Assembly (NCBI GenBank): GCA_032821775.1
Contig: JAVLRN010000008.1
Coordinates: forward strand, 2,480,001 to 2,544,000
DNA from: Sanguinoderma infundibulare
Lineage: Eukaryota > Basidiomycota > Agaricomycetes > Polyporales > Polyporaceae
DNA: 64,000 bases
Reading direction: 5' to 3'
The notes under the pieces are model-generated. The model was not told where the DNA came from. It did no database searches and worked only from the letters and a program-made list of their open reading frames with translations. Positions within the stretch are counted from its first letter, which is position 1. Each line of letters starts with the position of its first letter. Positions 44,885-56,899 of the stretch are shown here, piece by piece. The position numbers and the translations under genes were made by a program.

Positions 44885-47600
44885 ATGCAAGCAGATAACC
44901 AACACGATCTCATTGGCGGTCCGTTTGCCGTTATAGAATCAGATCCAGGTCAGCCCATACCCTCCCAACGTTCACTTCGCGCCCAACAAAGCCTGCCCAA
45001 CAGGCGTTTTTACCACGCTCATCCGCAAACTCGGCGTGCAAGGCCTCGAGGTAACCGAGCTCTACAGCGTCGAGCCCTTCGCCACCGACCATCTGAATCC
45101 CTATGGCCTCATCTTCTGCTATCTCTGCGAAGAAGACACGAGCACGAATCCCGAGTTCAGCCCCGAGGACGACCTCGACGACCCCGACGCCGGCTCAATA
45201 TGGTTCGCGAACCAGCTCAGCGACGACGCGTGCTCTTCACAAGCCATCCTGAACGTCTTGTTCAATTGCCGAGGCGTCGACCTCGGACCCGAACTGACGG
45301 AGTTCGCAGCAGACACCGAGAAGATGTCGTCCGTCGTGAGTCGCTCAGCATACATGTGCATATATGCCCCCGTCTCTCGCGCTCTCTAATACCGCACACT
45401 GCGACAGATGAGGGGACTCGCCATCTCCAACTCGTCTCGCATCCGCGAAGCACAAAATTCGCTTGCACGGTGAGCACCTTCCGCTTTCCTCCCCCGGGCC
45501 CGCCTCACGCCCCTCTTCCTCCCTCGCCTCCCCGCCGGCAGCCCGTCAGACCTCCGAGGAGCGTACCGCTCGCTCGCTTCCGCCGCACTCGAATCCGCGA
45601 AGGCGAAGGCGAAGGCGAAAGCAGACAGCTCGCCCCCGTCCAAGAAGCGCAAAACCGCGGGTGCTGGTCGCGCCGGCCGCCGCACAAAGTCCGCGCGAGC
45701 CGAGCAGGAAAAGGAGCGGGTCGCGGCGTACCACTACATCGGCTACGTCCCCGCGCACGGCCGCGTCTGGGAGCTCGACGGCCTGCGCGCGGCGGGCCCG
45801 CTCGAGGTCGGCGCGATCGACTCGGACGCGCCGGACCCGGAGGGGCGCGGACGCGCGGGGTGGATGGACGTCGTACGGCCGGCGCTGCAGCGGCGGATGC
45901 ACAGCGTGCTCGAGGGCGGTGCCGGCGCGGGCGCCTCGGAGGGCCACATCCAGTACAACCTGCTGGCGATCGTGGACGACCCGTACATGCGCGCGAGCGA
46001 CGGGCTGGAGATGCTCAAGCGCGAGCGGGCAGCGATCGAGCGGCGGCTGGGGGAGTGCTACCCCGGGGGATGGGCGGACAAGGTGAGGGTTCGATTTCCG
46101 TGTGTATGGTCGGTCGTCCGCCCGAATAGCTTACCGTAGCCTGGACATGCATGCGCGTGTGCACGCAGGTCGACGGGACGCTGCTCGCGTCCGCGCCGCA
46201 GACGTTCGCCACGCCCCTCCGGCCCGCGTCCGCGAGGGCGGATGCGCCGCCGGGAAAGGTGTTCGCCGCGGACTTTGGCGCGCGGAAGATGGAGCGGGAG
46301 ATGGCGATCTTGGAGATGCCCGCGCGCGGGCTCGTGCCTGCATGGGAGCGGTGCGTGCGGGACGGGCTCGAGGCCAAGGTCGCCGTGGAGGAGGAGGTCG
46401 CGAAGGCACAAGGTGCTCAGGTACGCACTTCGTCTTTTTTTCTGTTGCTCCAGATCGGATTGGTCGGATCCGAGGGCGTGGCTGGGTTATTAGGGTTTTT
46501 GAAATGGGGTTGCGCATGCTTGTTTGACGTGGTGCCTGTGCGTGCGGGTGCTTCTGAGTAAGTAAGTGGGTGAGCGAGTGGCAGCCGCCGCCATGGTCGC
46601 GGGGTGCTGTCGTTCGTAGGCACAGGTGGAAGGCTTTCTGGTCTGATTCGAGGGCTCGGAAGGCACCGCGGTTCGGAGTGCACCTCATGCCTTCCCAGTT
46701 CCCCATTCGTCAGAAAGTGGGGCCAAGTCAAAAATGTTTCTCGACGGGGGCGTGTGGGCCGCGCGTTGGGTGCAAGAGACAGTTCCTGCGCTCGAAAGAG
46801 GGTTCGATGCGAGGTGGCATGGAAACGGGCGTGCGTGCAAGATTAACGGAATCTTTTCACAAGCCTTTCGTGCCTGCAGATGTGTGGAATGTTATGAATG
46901 TGCTGAATCAACTGCGAACAATCGTTCCGTAATCGTTCGGCGATTGTTCGATGTTGACAGGGGAGCAATTGATCCAAAGCTAACTTTGGGTCTATGCCTC
47001 CGAGAGGCCTCGAGCAATGGCCTGACACTGGGCGAGAGCTATTGCTGGGAGTGTGAGCGAACGGACGTCGGAAACGTTAGGCTTGCGCGGATCTGACGCA
47101 CCGAGTCTTGTCCTAGTGGATGCATCCTCTTCATAGTGGGTGGTGCGTGGGACGCTGAAGAGGATCCACCGAGGGATTTATAAAGACTATCGGGGGTCTT
47201 GTTGTCAGGTCACGGAAGGCCCGGGGCCGCTGCTCGGTTCCAAACTGTATACTAGATTGTCTCACCCACCGTCTTTCGGTATGGCACAACGGTTGGACCT
47301 CGTGCTGTTGGACCCCGAAACGGAGAGTTGACATTATGATTTGATCGGCGTTGCTGGAATGGACGAGCTGACGGCTTGTGGATTGCACAGGCAGACCACA
47401 TCAAGCGGACGTTCGACTACGAGCTGTTCATCAGGGAATTCATTACGGCGTTGCAGGACGAAGGCTTGCTGGATGATGCGCTGGAAGGTCGAGGTGGGGG
47501 CGTTGTGGATTCTGGAGCGAAGGAAGCAGCGGGCGCATCATCTAGCTCGGCAGCCCCGAAGTCGACGCCGAAGCCGAAGGGGAGGAGGAAGCGAGGTTAG
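44885..47600 (+). CDS. Ubiquitin C-terminal hydrolase, UCH37/UCHL5 type
   Basis: Exons 44885-44948, 45004-45335, 45408-45469, 45542-46082, 46169-46420 and 47391-47600 give 486 residues. The catalytic site is complete: C98 in ANQLSDDACSSQA, H217 in AAYHYIGYVP and D232 in VWELDGL. The substrate-recognition block LGPELTEF is also present. The C-terminal region DHIKRTFDYELFIREFITAL matches the ULD tail by which UCH37 proteins bind the proteasome or INO80. An Ala-Lys repeat and a KKRKT basic patch (about residues 172-191) sit in the active-site crossover region and could be a nuclear signal. The last intron is 970 nt, far longer than any other here. The protein should trim ubiquitin chains. Confidence 0.9.
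46421..47390 (+). other. Unusually long (970-nt) last intron of the UCH37-type gene
   Basis: The exons on both sides are secure by homology, so about 970 bases must be spliced out if they belong to one gene. Other introns here are mostly 45-80 nt. The 7-mer GCACAGG occurs at 46620-46626 and again across the acceptor at 47385-47391. No terminal inverted repeats or transposase frame were seen. Confidence 0.6.
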
Positions 47601-48751
47601 GCTGGTTCGCGTCCTTCACGTTCGCGTCCAGCTATCTTCCTGCTAGTGGATGTGTGTGTGAGTTTTAGGAGTATCTTGTGCGTGTATGCTTTTTGCTCAC
47701 TGGATCGGGCCCCGGGCTATTTTGTGTTGTCCCGCTCAGCCGTATGAAGGGCCTCGAGTATGGGGGCGGGGTTCACATGGTTCCTGGGATAGGCTGCTCT
47801 TATTATAATGGTTCCGACACCGAGAGGCCGAGGGCTTGCTTGATGGCAGTGCTTAGCGTCCGAACTTGCGGACTCGAGACTTGCCATGCCAATTGTGCAT
47901 ATTTGACATGTGCTGTATATGTGATTGTCTCTGTATGTGTGCTCGCCGGATTGTGTACTACAGACGCACCTCTCGCTGGCTTTACAAGCCCGTATGACGA
48001 TCGGCTCGATTCATTTAGTGGTGCTTGGTCCTTGAATGTACCTAAGTACGTATTGACATGCAGGCACGGTTATGCGCGCCGATCGATCTTCGTTGCTACT
48101 GCGTCTCGGTTGCGTCACCTGTTACGTCTCGGGAACACCCAATCAAAACGCGTGCCGCAAATCAAATCTTTGTGCGACGCTCCATCCACCGACCGCAAAT
48201 GAACCAACGTTGGGTTCGAAAGTCCGAACTTCTGTTCTCGGGACGCCGTTCGGTACCGCGCACAAACGCAGCATGTCTTTCGTCCGTTTGAGTAGCCGGA
48301 GAACGCAGTGGAGACGAGGTCGGAGATGGGGAAGCATTGGGGAAGCGTGCCAATCGGTAGAGCAAGGAGATGAGTGGGAAGATGGAAGCTGGCGAACTTG
48401 AACAAAGCACGGGCGGCTCGAGTCTGCCTTCACCCTTCCCTCCATCCGCCTCCCACCCTCCTCGAGGTCCCTCGCCGTTCAAGCCTGGTCGTCCGTCGTC
48501 AAGCACAGTACTTACCGGGTCACGTCCGAACCGCATGGGCCCCTTCGGTCGCTACGAGACCAAGCCTCACGTAACTACTTGATTCCCGCAGGGCTCAGCC
48601 ATCCTCGGTGTACTTGCCGTGTGGAAGTCGCAGCCCGCCTTTGGCCCCTTCACGTCCTCACCAGGACTCGACGCTCGTTTTCTTCTCAGTCTGCTCAGCC
48701 CTCTCATTCTCTGCTAGGACTGGCGCCGCTCTTTGACTTTCGTTAACCGCG
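47601..48751. other. Intergenic, no gene supported
   Basis: About 1.15 kb. A 174-codon frame at 47678-48202 (plus) is Cys/Val-rich and shows no family motif; it is not called. A CT-rich tract precedes the next gene. Confidence 0.4.
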
Positions 48752-51501
48752 ATGAACTCGACCAGTCCCGCGCCGCGAGTCCGCCCCAAGCGCGTGGACT
48801 CCAACTCCGAGAACCGGGGAACTGTCCTCCGCGCGTCCATCCTCGAGAGCGCTCTCGAGCTTGGTGTCGCCAGCAACCGCACCGTCGCCAACTGGATCTT
48901 CAATCCTGTCGAGGAGAGAGACGAGGAGGAGAACGAGGTGCGTTACCCTTCACCCATGCCCTCATGCACGCACTATCCCGCGCAGCGCGCTGATGGTGGC
49001 ATATCCCTCCTCAGCGCATCGTCTCCCCGAGCCTCACATACGCCTCGACTGCAACCTCGGAAGAGTCGAATCTCTCCGCTGGCCATCCTTATCCGCCGCC
49101 TCAGCTGCAGCGAACCCAGCCCGGTGCTGGCGTACTTGTCGGTGCCACCCCAAAGGGCAGCCTCAACCTCGATACCTCCTTCCAGTATCCCCAGCACAAT
49201 GGACTCTCGCCTGCACGCTCCACCCCCGACTCCACACAGCGGCCGATTCATTTCGACCTCAGATCGTCACCCAGTTCCGGTGCGGTTTCCCCCGCTCCGT
49301 CCTCGATGCAGTCCAAGAACAAGCTTCGAAAGCCCCGGCCGGATGGTTATGAGAGCGAAGGGGGATATAGGAGTGAGAGTGGCAAGTCCAAGGAGAAAGA
49401 GAAGAAGGAGAAGAAGGAGAAGAAGAGCAAGAAGAAGGGCAAGGACAAAGATAGGGATGGCGAGGGCGCCGGCGCGACGGACTACGAGAGCGACGGCGGC
49501 TACCTCTCTGAGGCGAGCTCGAAGCGCAAGAAGAGCAAAAAGGACAAGAAGGACAAGAAGGAGAAAGACAAATCCGCCCCCGAGCCCACGACGGACTACG
49601 AGACGGACAAGGGCTACTCGTCCAGCTTCTCTAAAGCTCGGTCTCGCAAACAGTCCTCAGTCACTTCCCCCGTCAGCGGCGACGAATCCGATGGCGGTTA
49701 CCTCTCCGAATCTTCAAAGAAGAGGCGATTCTTCAGGCTCAATTCCAAGTCTCGCAAGAAGAAGCAGGACTCGCTCGACTCCGCCCAGGACCAGCCTCCC
49801 CCTGTTCCTGCTCTCCCTCTCGCTACCCTTCCCATCCATGAGATGTTCAGCCGTGCCGTCACGCCTCTCCCCGATGACACCCCTGGTGATATCCGTCCCA
49901 GCGTGGACACCTTGACATCGGCCGAGACGCTATCCTCTACCGATTATTCTCTCACAGCAGACTCAACATCGACCACAGCTGAGTCTGATGGTATCCAGGA
50001 CCCTATCTATGAGACGGGTGGTCTCACGAGGGCGTTTGCGGATGCTGAGTCGGTGCGCTCTCCAAGTATCGACTTCCTCTCCACCTTTCGACGCCCTGCG
50101 ACCGACAGTCGTCCTCTCTCGCCATCAAGGTTCAATCCCTTCAATCGACCAAATAGCCCGCCTTTTGTCAAACCATCCGCTTCTCCGTCCGTATCACCCA
50201 CCAAGTCGCGCCCGAAAATCTCGGCGCCAAATACTACCACCCTCGCGTCCAAACACGTCCCAGTCCCCCTCACACTCACGCCACCGACGCCGACCAGTCA
50301 GCACCATCCTCCCAATCGCTTTCCTCCATCCCCAGATCCGGACTATGTCCTCGTCACCCCAAACCCATCGACCCCAGTGGCGTCAGAGGAAAACAATACT
50401 ACAAACGCGAACGGTTTCGCGGCGCAACCTCCTCCAAGCCCAACGCTCCAACGCCCCAAGGTGCTCTCATATTACGACCTTCCACCTCCCAGCCCGCCGC
50501 CCAGGGGTCCGCTGCCCGATGTTCCACAGGACATCTCCAGAAGCACCAGCCCATCATGGAGCATGATGGATTCCTCTGGCTTGCGTAACTCGCAGCCCCG
50601 GAGCATCCTCATCGCAACTCCCGTGGGCCGCCCGGACAGCGGCGTGCACCCTCTCTCGCGGGAGATCACCCAGGACGTGCCCACCATCGCGCAGCCCGTG
50701 CCGCCCCCGCAGCGCGGACGGGTCTCTCCGTTCCCGACTGCGCCGGTGTTCCCGCGGGAGCAAACGACGCCGCTTGTGCGGCGGACGTCGAGGATTGCGC
50801 GGGAGGCTGTGAACCGTGCGCTGAACCAAAACGGATCCATGTCCGCGACCCCGTATTCCGACGGGCATTCGCAGTGGCCTTCGCACGAACGGGTGCTCCG
50901 GCGGCCGACGTCCACCCAGGCGATATCTGCCATGCAGAGCGCCTGGAACCCGGCGCGGGTCAAGGAACAGCTCGGGGTGCGGTGGGCGCCGCGCTCCGCG
51001 TCCGCGATGGAAACGCGCCGGCCGTATGACGGCGACGCGTCGGGCTCAGACGACGGCCGCTCGTGGATGATGTACGACGACGAGGACGACGGGAGTGGCG
51101 AGAACGGTGGCGGGGACGTCAGTGACCGGTCGCTTTCGGTGCCCAACACGCGGCCCGCGTCGACCGAGCCGCCCGAGCCGTCGCCGGACGTGAACACGAT
51201 CCTCGCGGGGTTCCGCGCGAAGCGTGATGCGGAGCTCGCGGCCAAGTCCGACATGCTCTCCGCGCGGGACACGGTCTCGGGGATCGTGTCCGGGTACGGG
51301 CGCGATTACCTCGACGTGGACGAGGGCGGGGGCGACCGGACGAGCTGGAGCGACGCGAACAGCCAGCACAGTTTCTTAGACGGCGAGAAGAGCGCGGCGA
51401 TCCGGGCGAAGTTCGTGAAGCGGGTGGAGGCCATGTACGGCAAGGACGTCGTGCCGCCCGTGCCGCGATTAGATGAAGGGCTGAGCTCGAGGAGCGGGTG
51501 A
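48752..51501 (+). CDS. Long disordered protein with GYxSE repeats
   Basis: Exons 48752-48937 and 49015-51501 give 890 residues. A short ordered-looking start (LRASILESALELGVASNRTV, IFNPVEERDEE) is followed by Ser/Pro-rich sequence. A lysine-glutamate block follows, holding four related units: YESEGGYRSE, YESDGGYLSE, YETDKGYSSS and DESDGGYLSE. The middle is Pro/Ser-rich with many SP and TP sites. The C-terminus has a helical end, IRAKFVKRVEAMYGKD. I recall unnamed fungal proteins with this layout but know no function. The tyrosine-acidic units look like phosphorylation or peptide-binding repeats, which is inference. After the stop there is a TCTC-rich tract. Confidence 0.75.
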
Positions 51502-52262
51502 TAGTCTCTGTCTCTCCGTCTCTCTCCATCTCTCCGTCCATGTCTTTCTCCATTTGCTTCCTTTTACCCCACTCGGATCGTTTTAAGGTTATACTCGCAT
51601 TTATGGTTGCTCGTAATCGGTCCGTCCCCTGATGTGCCCTCCGCTCTGCCCATCTTGCTGCATGTTTCCCGCTGCCTTAGTACATACCTTACACGTTCTC
51701 TTGGACTGGCAGGGCCACGGTACGCGGGTACCGCTGGGTCGACGGCTGTCCGTCCGCTCGTTAAGTTTTAACACTAACACGTTCGTTTCGAAACCCGCCT
51801 TCCTTCGTTCCACACTGCGGTGGCTTTCGTTGTATCTTGTGACTAGTTTTGGCCTACGCATCTAGACGTATCGGTATATTTGGTTCGGCGGATGTAATAT
51901 GCTCCTTCTCCTCTTCCTGTGTGGCGTCTGTGCGCGTTCGGCGTTCCCACAATTTCCGGCTTACCGCAAGCTGAGGTATCGTCTCGTTCGGTGGGGGCAG
52001 AGCGAAGCAGGTGAGTGGATCTGTCGCTCAAGGCGGAGCCTTCGTTGACACGGGTTGTTTCATGCAGGCATGCACCGGAACGCCTGTTCTTTCCATGGTT
52101 CTCACAGGATGATACATGTTGGAGTAGTCATCAGCGTCGCGAGCTTCCCGCACTTGGATTTTCCGGCAACAGGCACGAGCACTAGTGCTTCCATCTCAGT
52201 GAGAGAGAGCCCGGGTCGCCGTTATAAATGCAGCACGGGGACCAACGCCCGGGGATGTGGTC
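51502..52262. other. Upstream region of reductase copy 2
   Basis: About 760 bases. A TATAAAT element at 52223-52229 lies about 35 nt before the reductase ATG. A TCTC-rich tract follows the preceding stop. No gene is supported. Confidence 0.45.
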
Positions 52263-55200
52263 ATGTCCGCGCACACCGCCGCCCTGCTCGCCGGAGAAAT
52301 GTCCGTCCCTGTCCCCGTCCCCGTCAGCAACAGCTATCGCTCTCCGCGCGGCCTCATCGAGGCGGGTCTCATCGCGATCCCCGAGCTGTTCGAGTGGAAC
52401 GCGCGGGAGAACGCAGAGTATCCTCTCTTCCGCTTCCGTGATCGCCGCGAGGGCAACGTACTGAAAAGCATCACATACGTAGAAGCTATCAGGGCCATTC
52501 GGCGCGTCGCGCGGCACGTCCTGTCGCTCGTGGGTAGTGCTGAGCGGCAGCCTATAGCGATACTCGCGAATGCAGGTATGGTTCTGTGGGTTTCATCGAC
52601 GGGGAGTGCTGAGTGCTGATATGAATGCGATTGTTCAGACACCATCACATACATCGTCACCTCTGTGGGCATTCTTCGTGCCGGGCATATAGTTTTTCCG
52701 ATCTCGACGAGGAATGGACCTGCAGCCGTGGCACACCTCTTGAACCGCACGAACTGTCGCCATGTGCTCGTGTCCGGGGACGAACACATGATGACGTTGG
52801 CGAGCGAGGGAACAAGGGATGTGCCAGGAGTCGAGTTGCATCCCATACTCCAGTTCGACCAGATCTTTGGCGGTGATGCGTCCGTCGACGACTGTGGGCT
52901 TGAGGATCTGCCGACTGGGTACGAAATCAACGACGTGGGCATGATCCTTCATTCGTCCGGTACGCTCAACGACTCCATCATTTCGCACCACTGCTGACAC
53001 GACGAACAGGTTCGACAAGCCACCCAAAGCCGATATTCTGGACACATAAGAGGTTGACTAGCAGAGCGACTGCCCTGTGTGAGACGTCTTTGAAATTCTT
53101 CCCGTGTAACATGCGTCCAAACGCGAGCTTTCGAACAGGGTACGGGGAAGTTGACATGACAGGGCTGACCCTCGCGTGCGCAAGTACTCCGATGTTCCAT
53201 GCGCAAGGTGTCGGGTTCTACGTTAATACGGTGAGTGTAAGGCTGAGCTTGGTATACGCGAGCTCCAGGCTGAGAATCCACAATCGACAGGTGACAACTG
53301 GTCTCATTCTTGGAGTATTCCCACCGGCGTCGCCTCCGATATTCCCGACTCCGGAGAACTTGTTCGAGAACGCAGTGGAGACCGGCGCCGACTACGTCGC
53401 TGCCGTTCCCCCTTTCATCGAAGTAAGCATTAGGTCGAACGTAGTGATGCTTGGGTATTGAAAAGACGATATGTAGCAATGGGCACGCGATCCAGTCAAA
53501 GTGGAACACCTGATGAAGATGAGAGGAGTTGTGAGTCTGAATTAACCGTTGCATATTCTCTAGCAGGCATTGAGGTGCGAATCATCTAGATTGTAGGAGG
53601 TGCAGAACTCAAGGAAGAAGTCGGAAATACCTTGGCCTCCCGCGGTATCGCATTATGCCTGTGGTATGGCCTGTAAGCGTTTTTCCTTCCTTCGTTCAGA
53701 GAAAGACGCTTAATTTGCATTCATTCATAGCACCGAGGTTGGGGCAATTGCCAATAATTTTCTAGGTGAGCGCATGCCTGTTCCACGAGTTGCTGTTTGC
53801 TCAATGGAATGTCTAGCAAACCCCGGTATGGATTGGGGTTACTTCTCGATTACCCCCTGGCTTCAAAGCACCGTAGTGGATGCGGACGATGGAAAGTTCG
53901 AGATCATCGTCTTGGTACGCGCTTGAGCGTTGACCTTCGTTTGATCGCTCGCCTGATTTGACTTACGCAGTCATCTCCGGAATGCCCGCTCCCGGTTGTG
54001 AACACGAAGATAGACGGCGTGGACGCATACGCGACGAATGATCTCGTCGTACCCCATCCCACGCGGAAGGGATTCTGGAAGATATATGGCCGTCGAGATG
54101 AACAGATCGTGCTTTCCAACGGCGAAAAGGTAATCTCATCTCATCTTTTGCCGTCGGATTGCAGTACTCATGGGCCATTTGCTACATCTTTGCAGACGAA
54201 TCCTTTGCCGATGGGTGTGTTCTTCCTGCGGTTCTCTTCAGCGAAAAACAATGCTGAAAAAGTTGTCTGTAGAAAGGATCATCAATGGAGACATTCACGT
54301 CCGCGACTGCATCGTCTTTGGTTCTTCCAGGTTCCAAAATGGCCTCCTTGTCTTACCTGAGTCCGCTTTCACGTTCGACCCCCAAAACCAGGATCTTCTC
54401 GCGGAGTATAGGAACAAAATATGGTAATGCATTTTATCGTCAAGCGGGTCACGTCAACCTGACCACGTTCAGGCCGACCGTGGAACGTGCGAACGCCTAC
54501 GCGCCTCAGCATTCCCGCATCTTCAAGGAGGCGAGCATCTTGACCTGTCAATTCGCGATTATTGGTTGTAATTTCCATGCAGATGATCATCGTCACCTCT
54601 CCTTGCAAGCCATTCGATTATAACGCGAAGGGCAACGTTCGCAGGAATCCCATCCTGACACGTTATGCGGACGAGATCGATGCGCTGTACGTGAGTGTGC
54701 AGGAGAGTGCTCAAAGCGAGCTCGTGGCCCCCTCTCATTGGGATGCTGAGAGTGCGCGGAACTTCATCCGGCGCGTCGTGGAGAACGTCCTCCTGAAGCC
54801 CTTGGATAACGACACTGATCTATTTCGCAGTGGGTGTGATAGGTGCGCCGTTCCAGTTGATGTGTGTGTTTGCCGGCCTGAAAAGCTCGTGGTTGGGACG
54901 CAGCTTGCAAGCGACGTGGATCCGTAACTCCATCCTTCACGCCCTCCGCAAGGTCTCACCGTCGTCCGCGGATGAACTTCCGATGGACTTCGTGTACAGG
55001 GCACCCTCGATCGCCACCCTCGCAGATGTGGTTCTGCAGGTCGTCGTTAGCGGTAGCAAGCCCCGGAATACAGTATCAGCTGAAGACCTTGTCAAGACGG
55101 CGGAGAGGTACTCAAGTGACCTCCCTGCACGACTGCCTCAGCTGCGAGGGCGAGAGAACGGCAAGGATGTGGTCCTGATCACCGGAACCACCCGTGGTTT

Positions 55201-56504
55201 TGGGTGTGATGTCCTGGAGCATCTCCTTCGTGACGATGAGGTTTCCATCGTCTATGCCTTCAATCGGAAGGGTTCACAGGCCATGGTCCGACAGCGCGCG
55301 AGCTTCCGTTCCAGAGGCTTGGATGAGGAACTGCTGCATTCTTCCAAATTCGTGATGGTAGAAGCAGAGTTAGACATGCCCAGTTTTGGTATCGAAGGCG
55401 AGCTTCTCGCTAAAGTGAGTGTCTGTAATTTGTGAACCGGAGCCTCGCCCTCACTGCTTGAATGTCTAGATACGAGACTCAATAACGCATATCATGCACA
55501 ACGGTACGCATTAGTAATGTTGGTGGCGATCAGATGGTGACGATATCTGTGTAGCTTGGAAGGTTGACTTCAACCTCGCACTCCCTTCCTACGAGGTTGA
55601 CCTGCAGGCACTCCGCAACCTCGTCGAGCTGTCCTTGGGTTCACCGTTTGCCCGCCCACCCCGTATTCAGTTTGTCAGTTCCGTCGGCGTGTTCCGCAGT
55701 AAGAGTCAACTGCGTTTGGGAGGATGTCTATCTGACGAGATTCAATTCAGACTGCACGCTCGACCCACCTATACCCGAGGTACCCCTGGACCCATCATCC
55801 GCTTTGGGTACAGGATACTCTGAAGCAAAGTGGATCGCGGAGCAGATTCTCCGCAATGTCGCTGATCAGCACAACGTACCCGTCTCCATCGTGCGGCTCG
55901 GTCAAATATGCGGCGACCGCGCCGGACGATGGAACGAGATGGAATGGTTTCCGGCCCTCGTGAAATCCGCGCACTTTACACGTTGTCTTCCGGACCTCGA
56001 GGTACGGTCTGCTTTTCGCATCTCCTATTTCACACCGTAGTCATGAGATGCGCTTTGCGACTGCTACAGGCTGTCGTTTCGTTCATCCCAAGCTACCCCT
56101 CTGCGCGCGCATTCGTGGAAATGCGCAATTCGCGTTCGCACACCCTCCATCTGGTGCACCCTCGTCCCGTCTGGTGGAACATCTTAATGGCCCCCATTGC
56201 TGAAGACCTTGGCGTTCCACTGGTCGCTATTCCTGATTGGCTCGTCGCTCTAGAGGGGTGCCACGGAGACCTTCTCGACGTAGGTCACATCGAGGCGGCG
56301 CGGAGCAACCCTGCGCTACGCTTGCTCGGTCTTTTTCGTTCATGGGCGTCGACGACGGGTCCAGGACCAATGAGCGCACTGCGAATATCGACAGAGAACG
56401 CCGAGGCTGCTTCAGGGACGCTTGCAGGTCTCCCTGCTCTTGAGGCCGGGGTGGCGAGGACTTGGGTTGCGGCGTGGAAATTATCGGGTTTTCTGCCATC
56501 GTAA
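52263..56504 (+). CDS. NRPS-like adenylate-forming reductase (A-T-R), copy 2
   Basis: Nineteen exons join in frame: 52263-52575, 52639-52959, 53010-53078, 53139-53230, 53291-53422, 53477-53530, 53590-53672, 53731-53765, 53817-53914, 53971-54129, 54196-54214, 54273-54423, 54473-54530, 54583-54842, 54904-55414, 55470-55503, 55555-55698, 55751-56001 and 56070-56504, giving 1072 residues. Motifs: SSGSTSHPKPI (A3), YGLTEVG (A5), YATND (A7), GRRDEQIVLSNGEK (A8), carrier site GCDSLQ (serine near 615), reductase TGTTRGFG and Y867/K871. The intron after exon 13 begins GCGAGC, a GC-AG intron. The gene is paralogous to the copy at 26.8-30.9 kb and appears intact. It should reduce an activated acid, with a substrate pocket that may differ. 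Confidence 0.92.
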
Positions 56505-56899
56505 CAGTTCGCATCTGTAAGTTAGGTGATATCTGTGTTCAATCCATAATCTGGTTCAAGTCGAAATGGGGGAACACATTTCTAGAAGAGTCGCCACGTT
56601 CTCCTTCCTCATCCGCCACCAAAGGCTTCAATCCCTACTCACCATCTGGAAGGTCCCCCTCGCTGCCCACGCTCTGATCGTCTGCATCCTACTATGATCG
56701 CACCTGGTGGACGAGGTCGAGGAGGCTCGGGAGAGGGCGTGGAGAATAGCTCGGGATCCCCTTGGAGAAGCATCCGACTTGGGAAAGACGGAAACTGGAA
56801 CAAAAGCGCGTATTCTGATCATTCATTGTTTCGAAATCTGCCGTAAATCATCCCAGAGGCCATATCATAGAAATACTCGTAAAAACCGCCATCTCCAAC
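56505..56899. other. Convergent gap, no gene seen
   Basis: About 395 bases between the 3' ends of the reductase and GH16-like genes. Nothing supported. Confidence 0.4.

Noticed and set aside
47678..48202. 174-codon plus frame after the UCH37-type gene
   Set aside because: Composition and lack of motifs suggest 3' untranslated and intergenic sequence.
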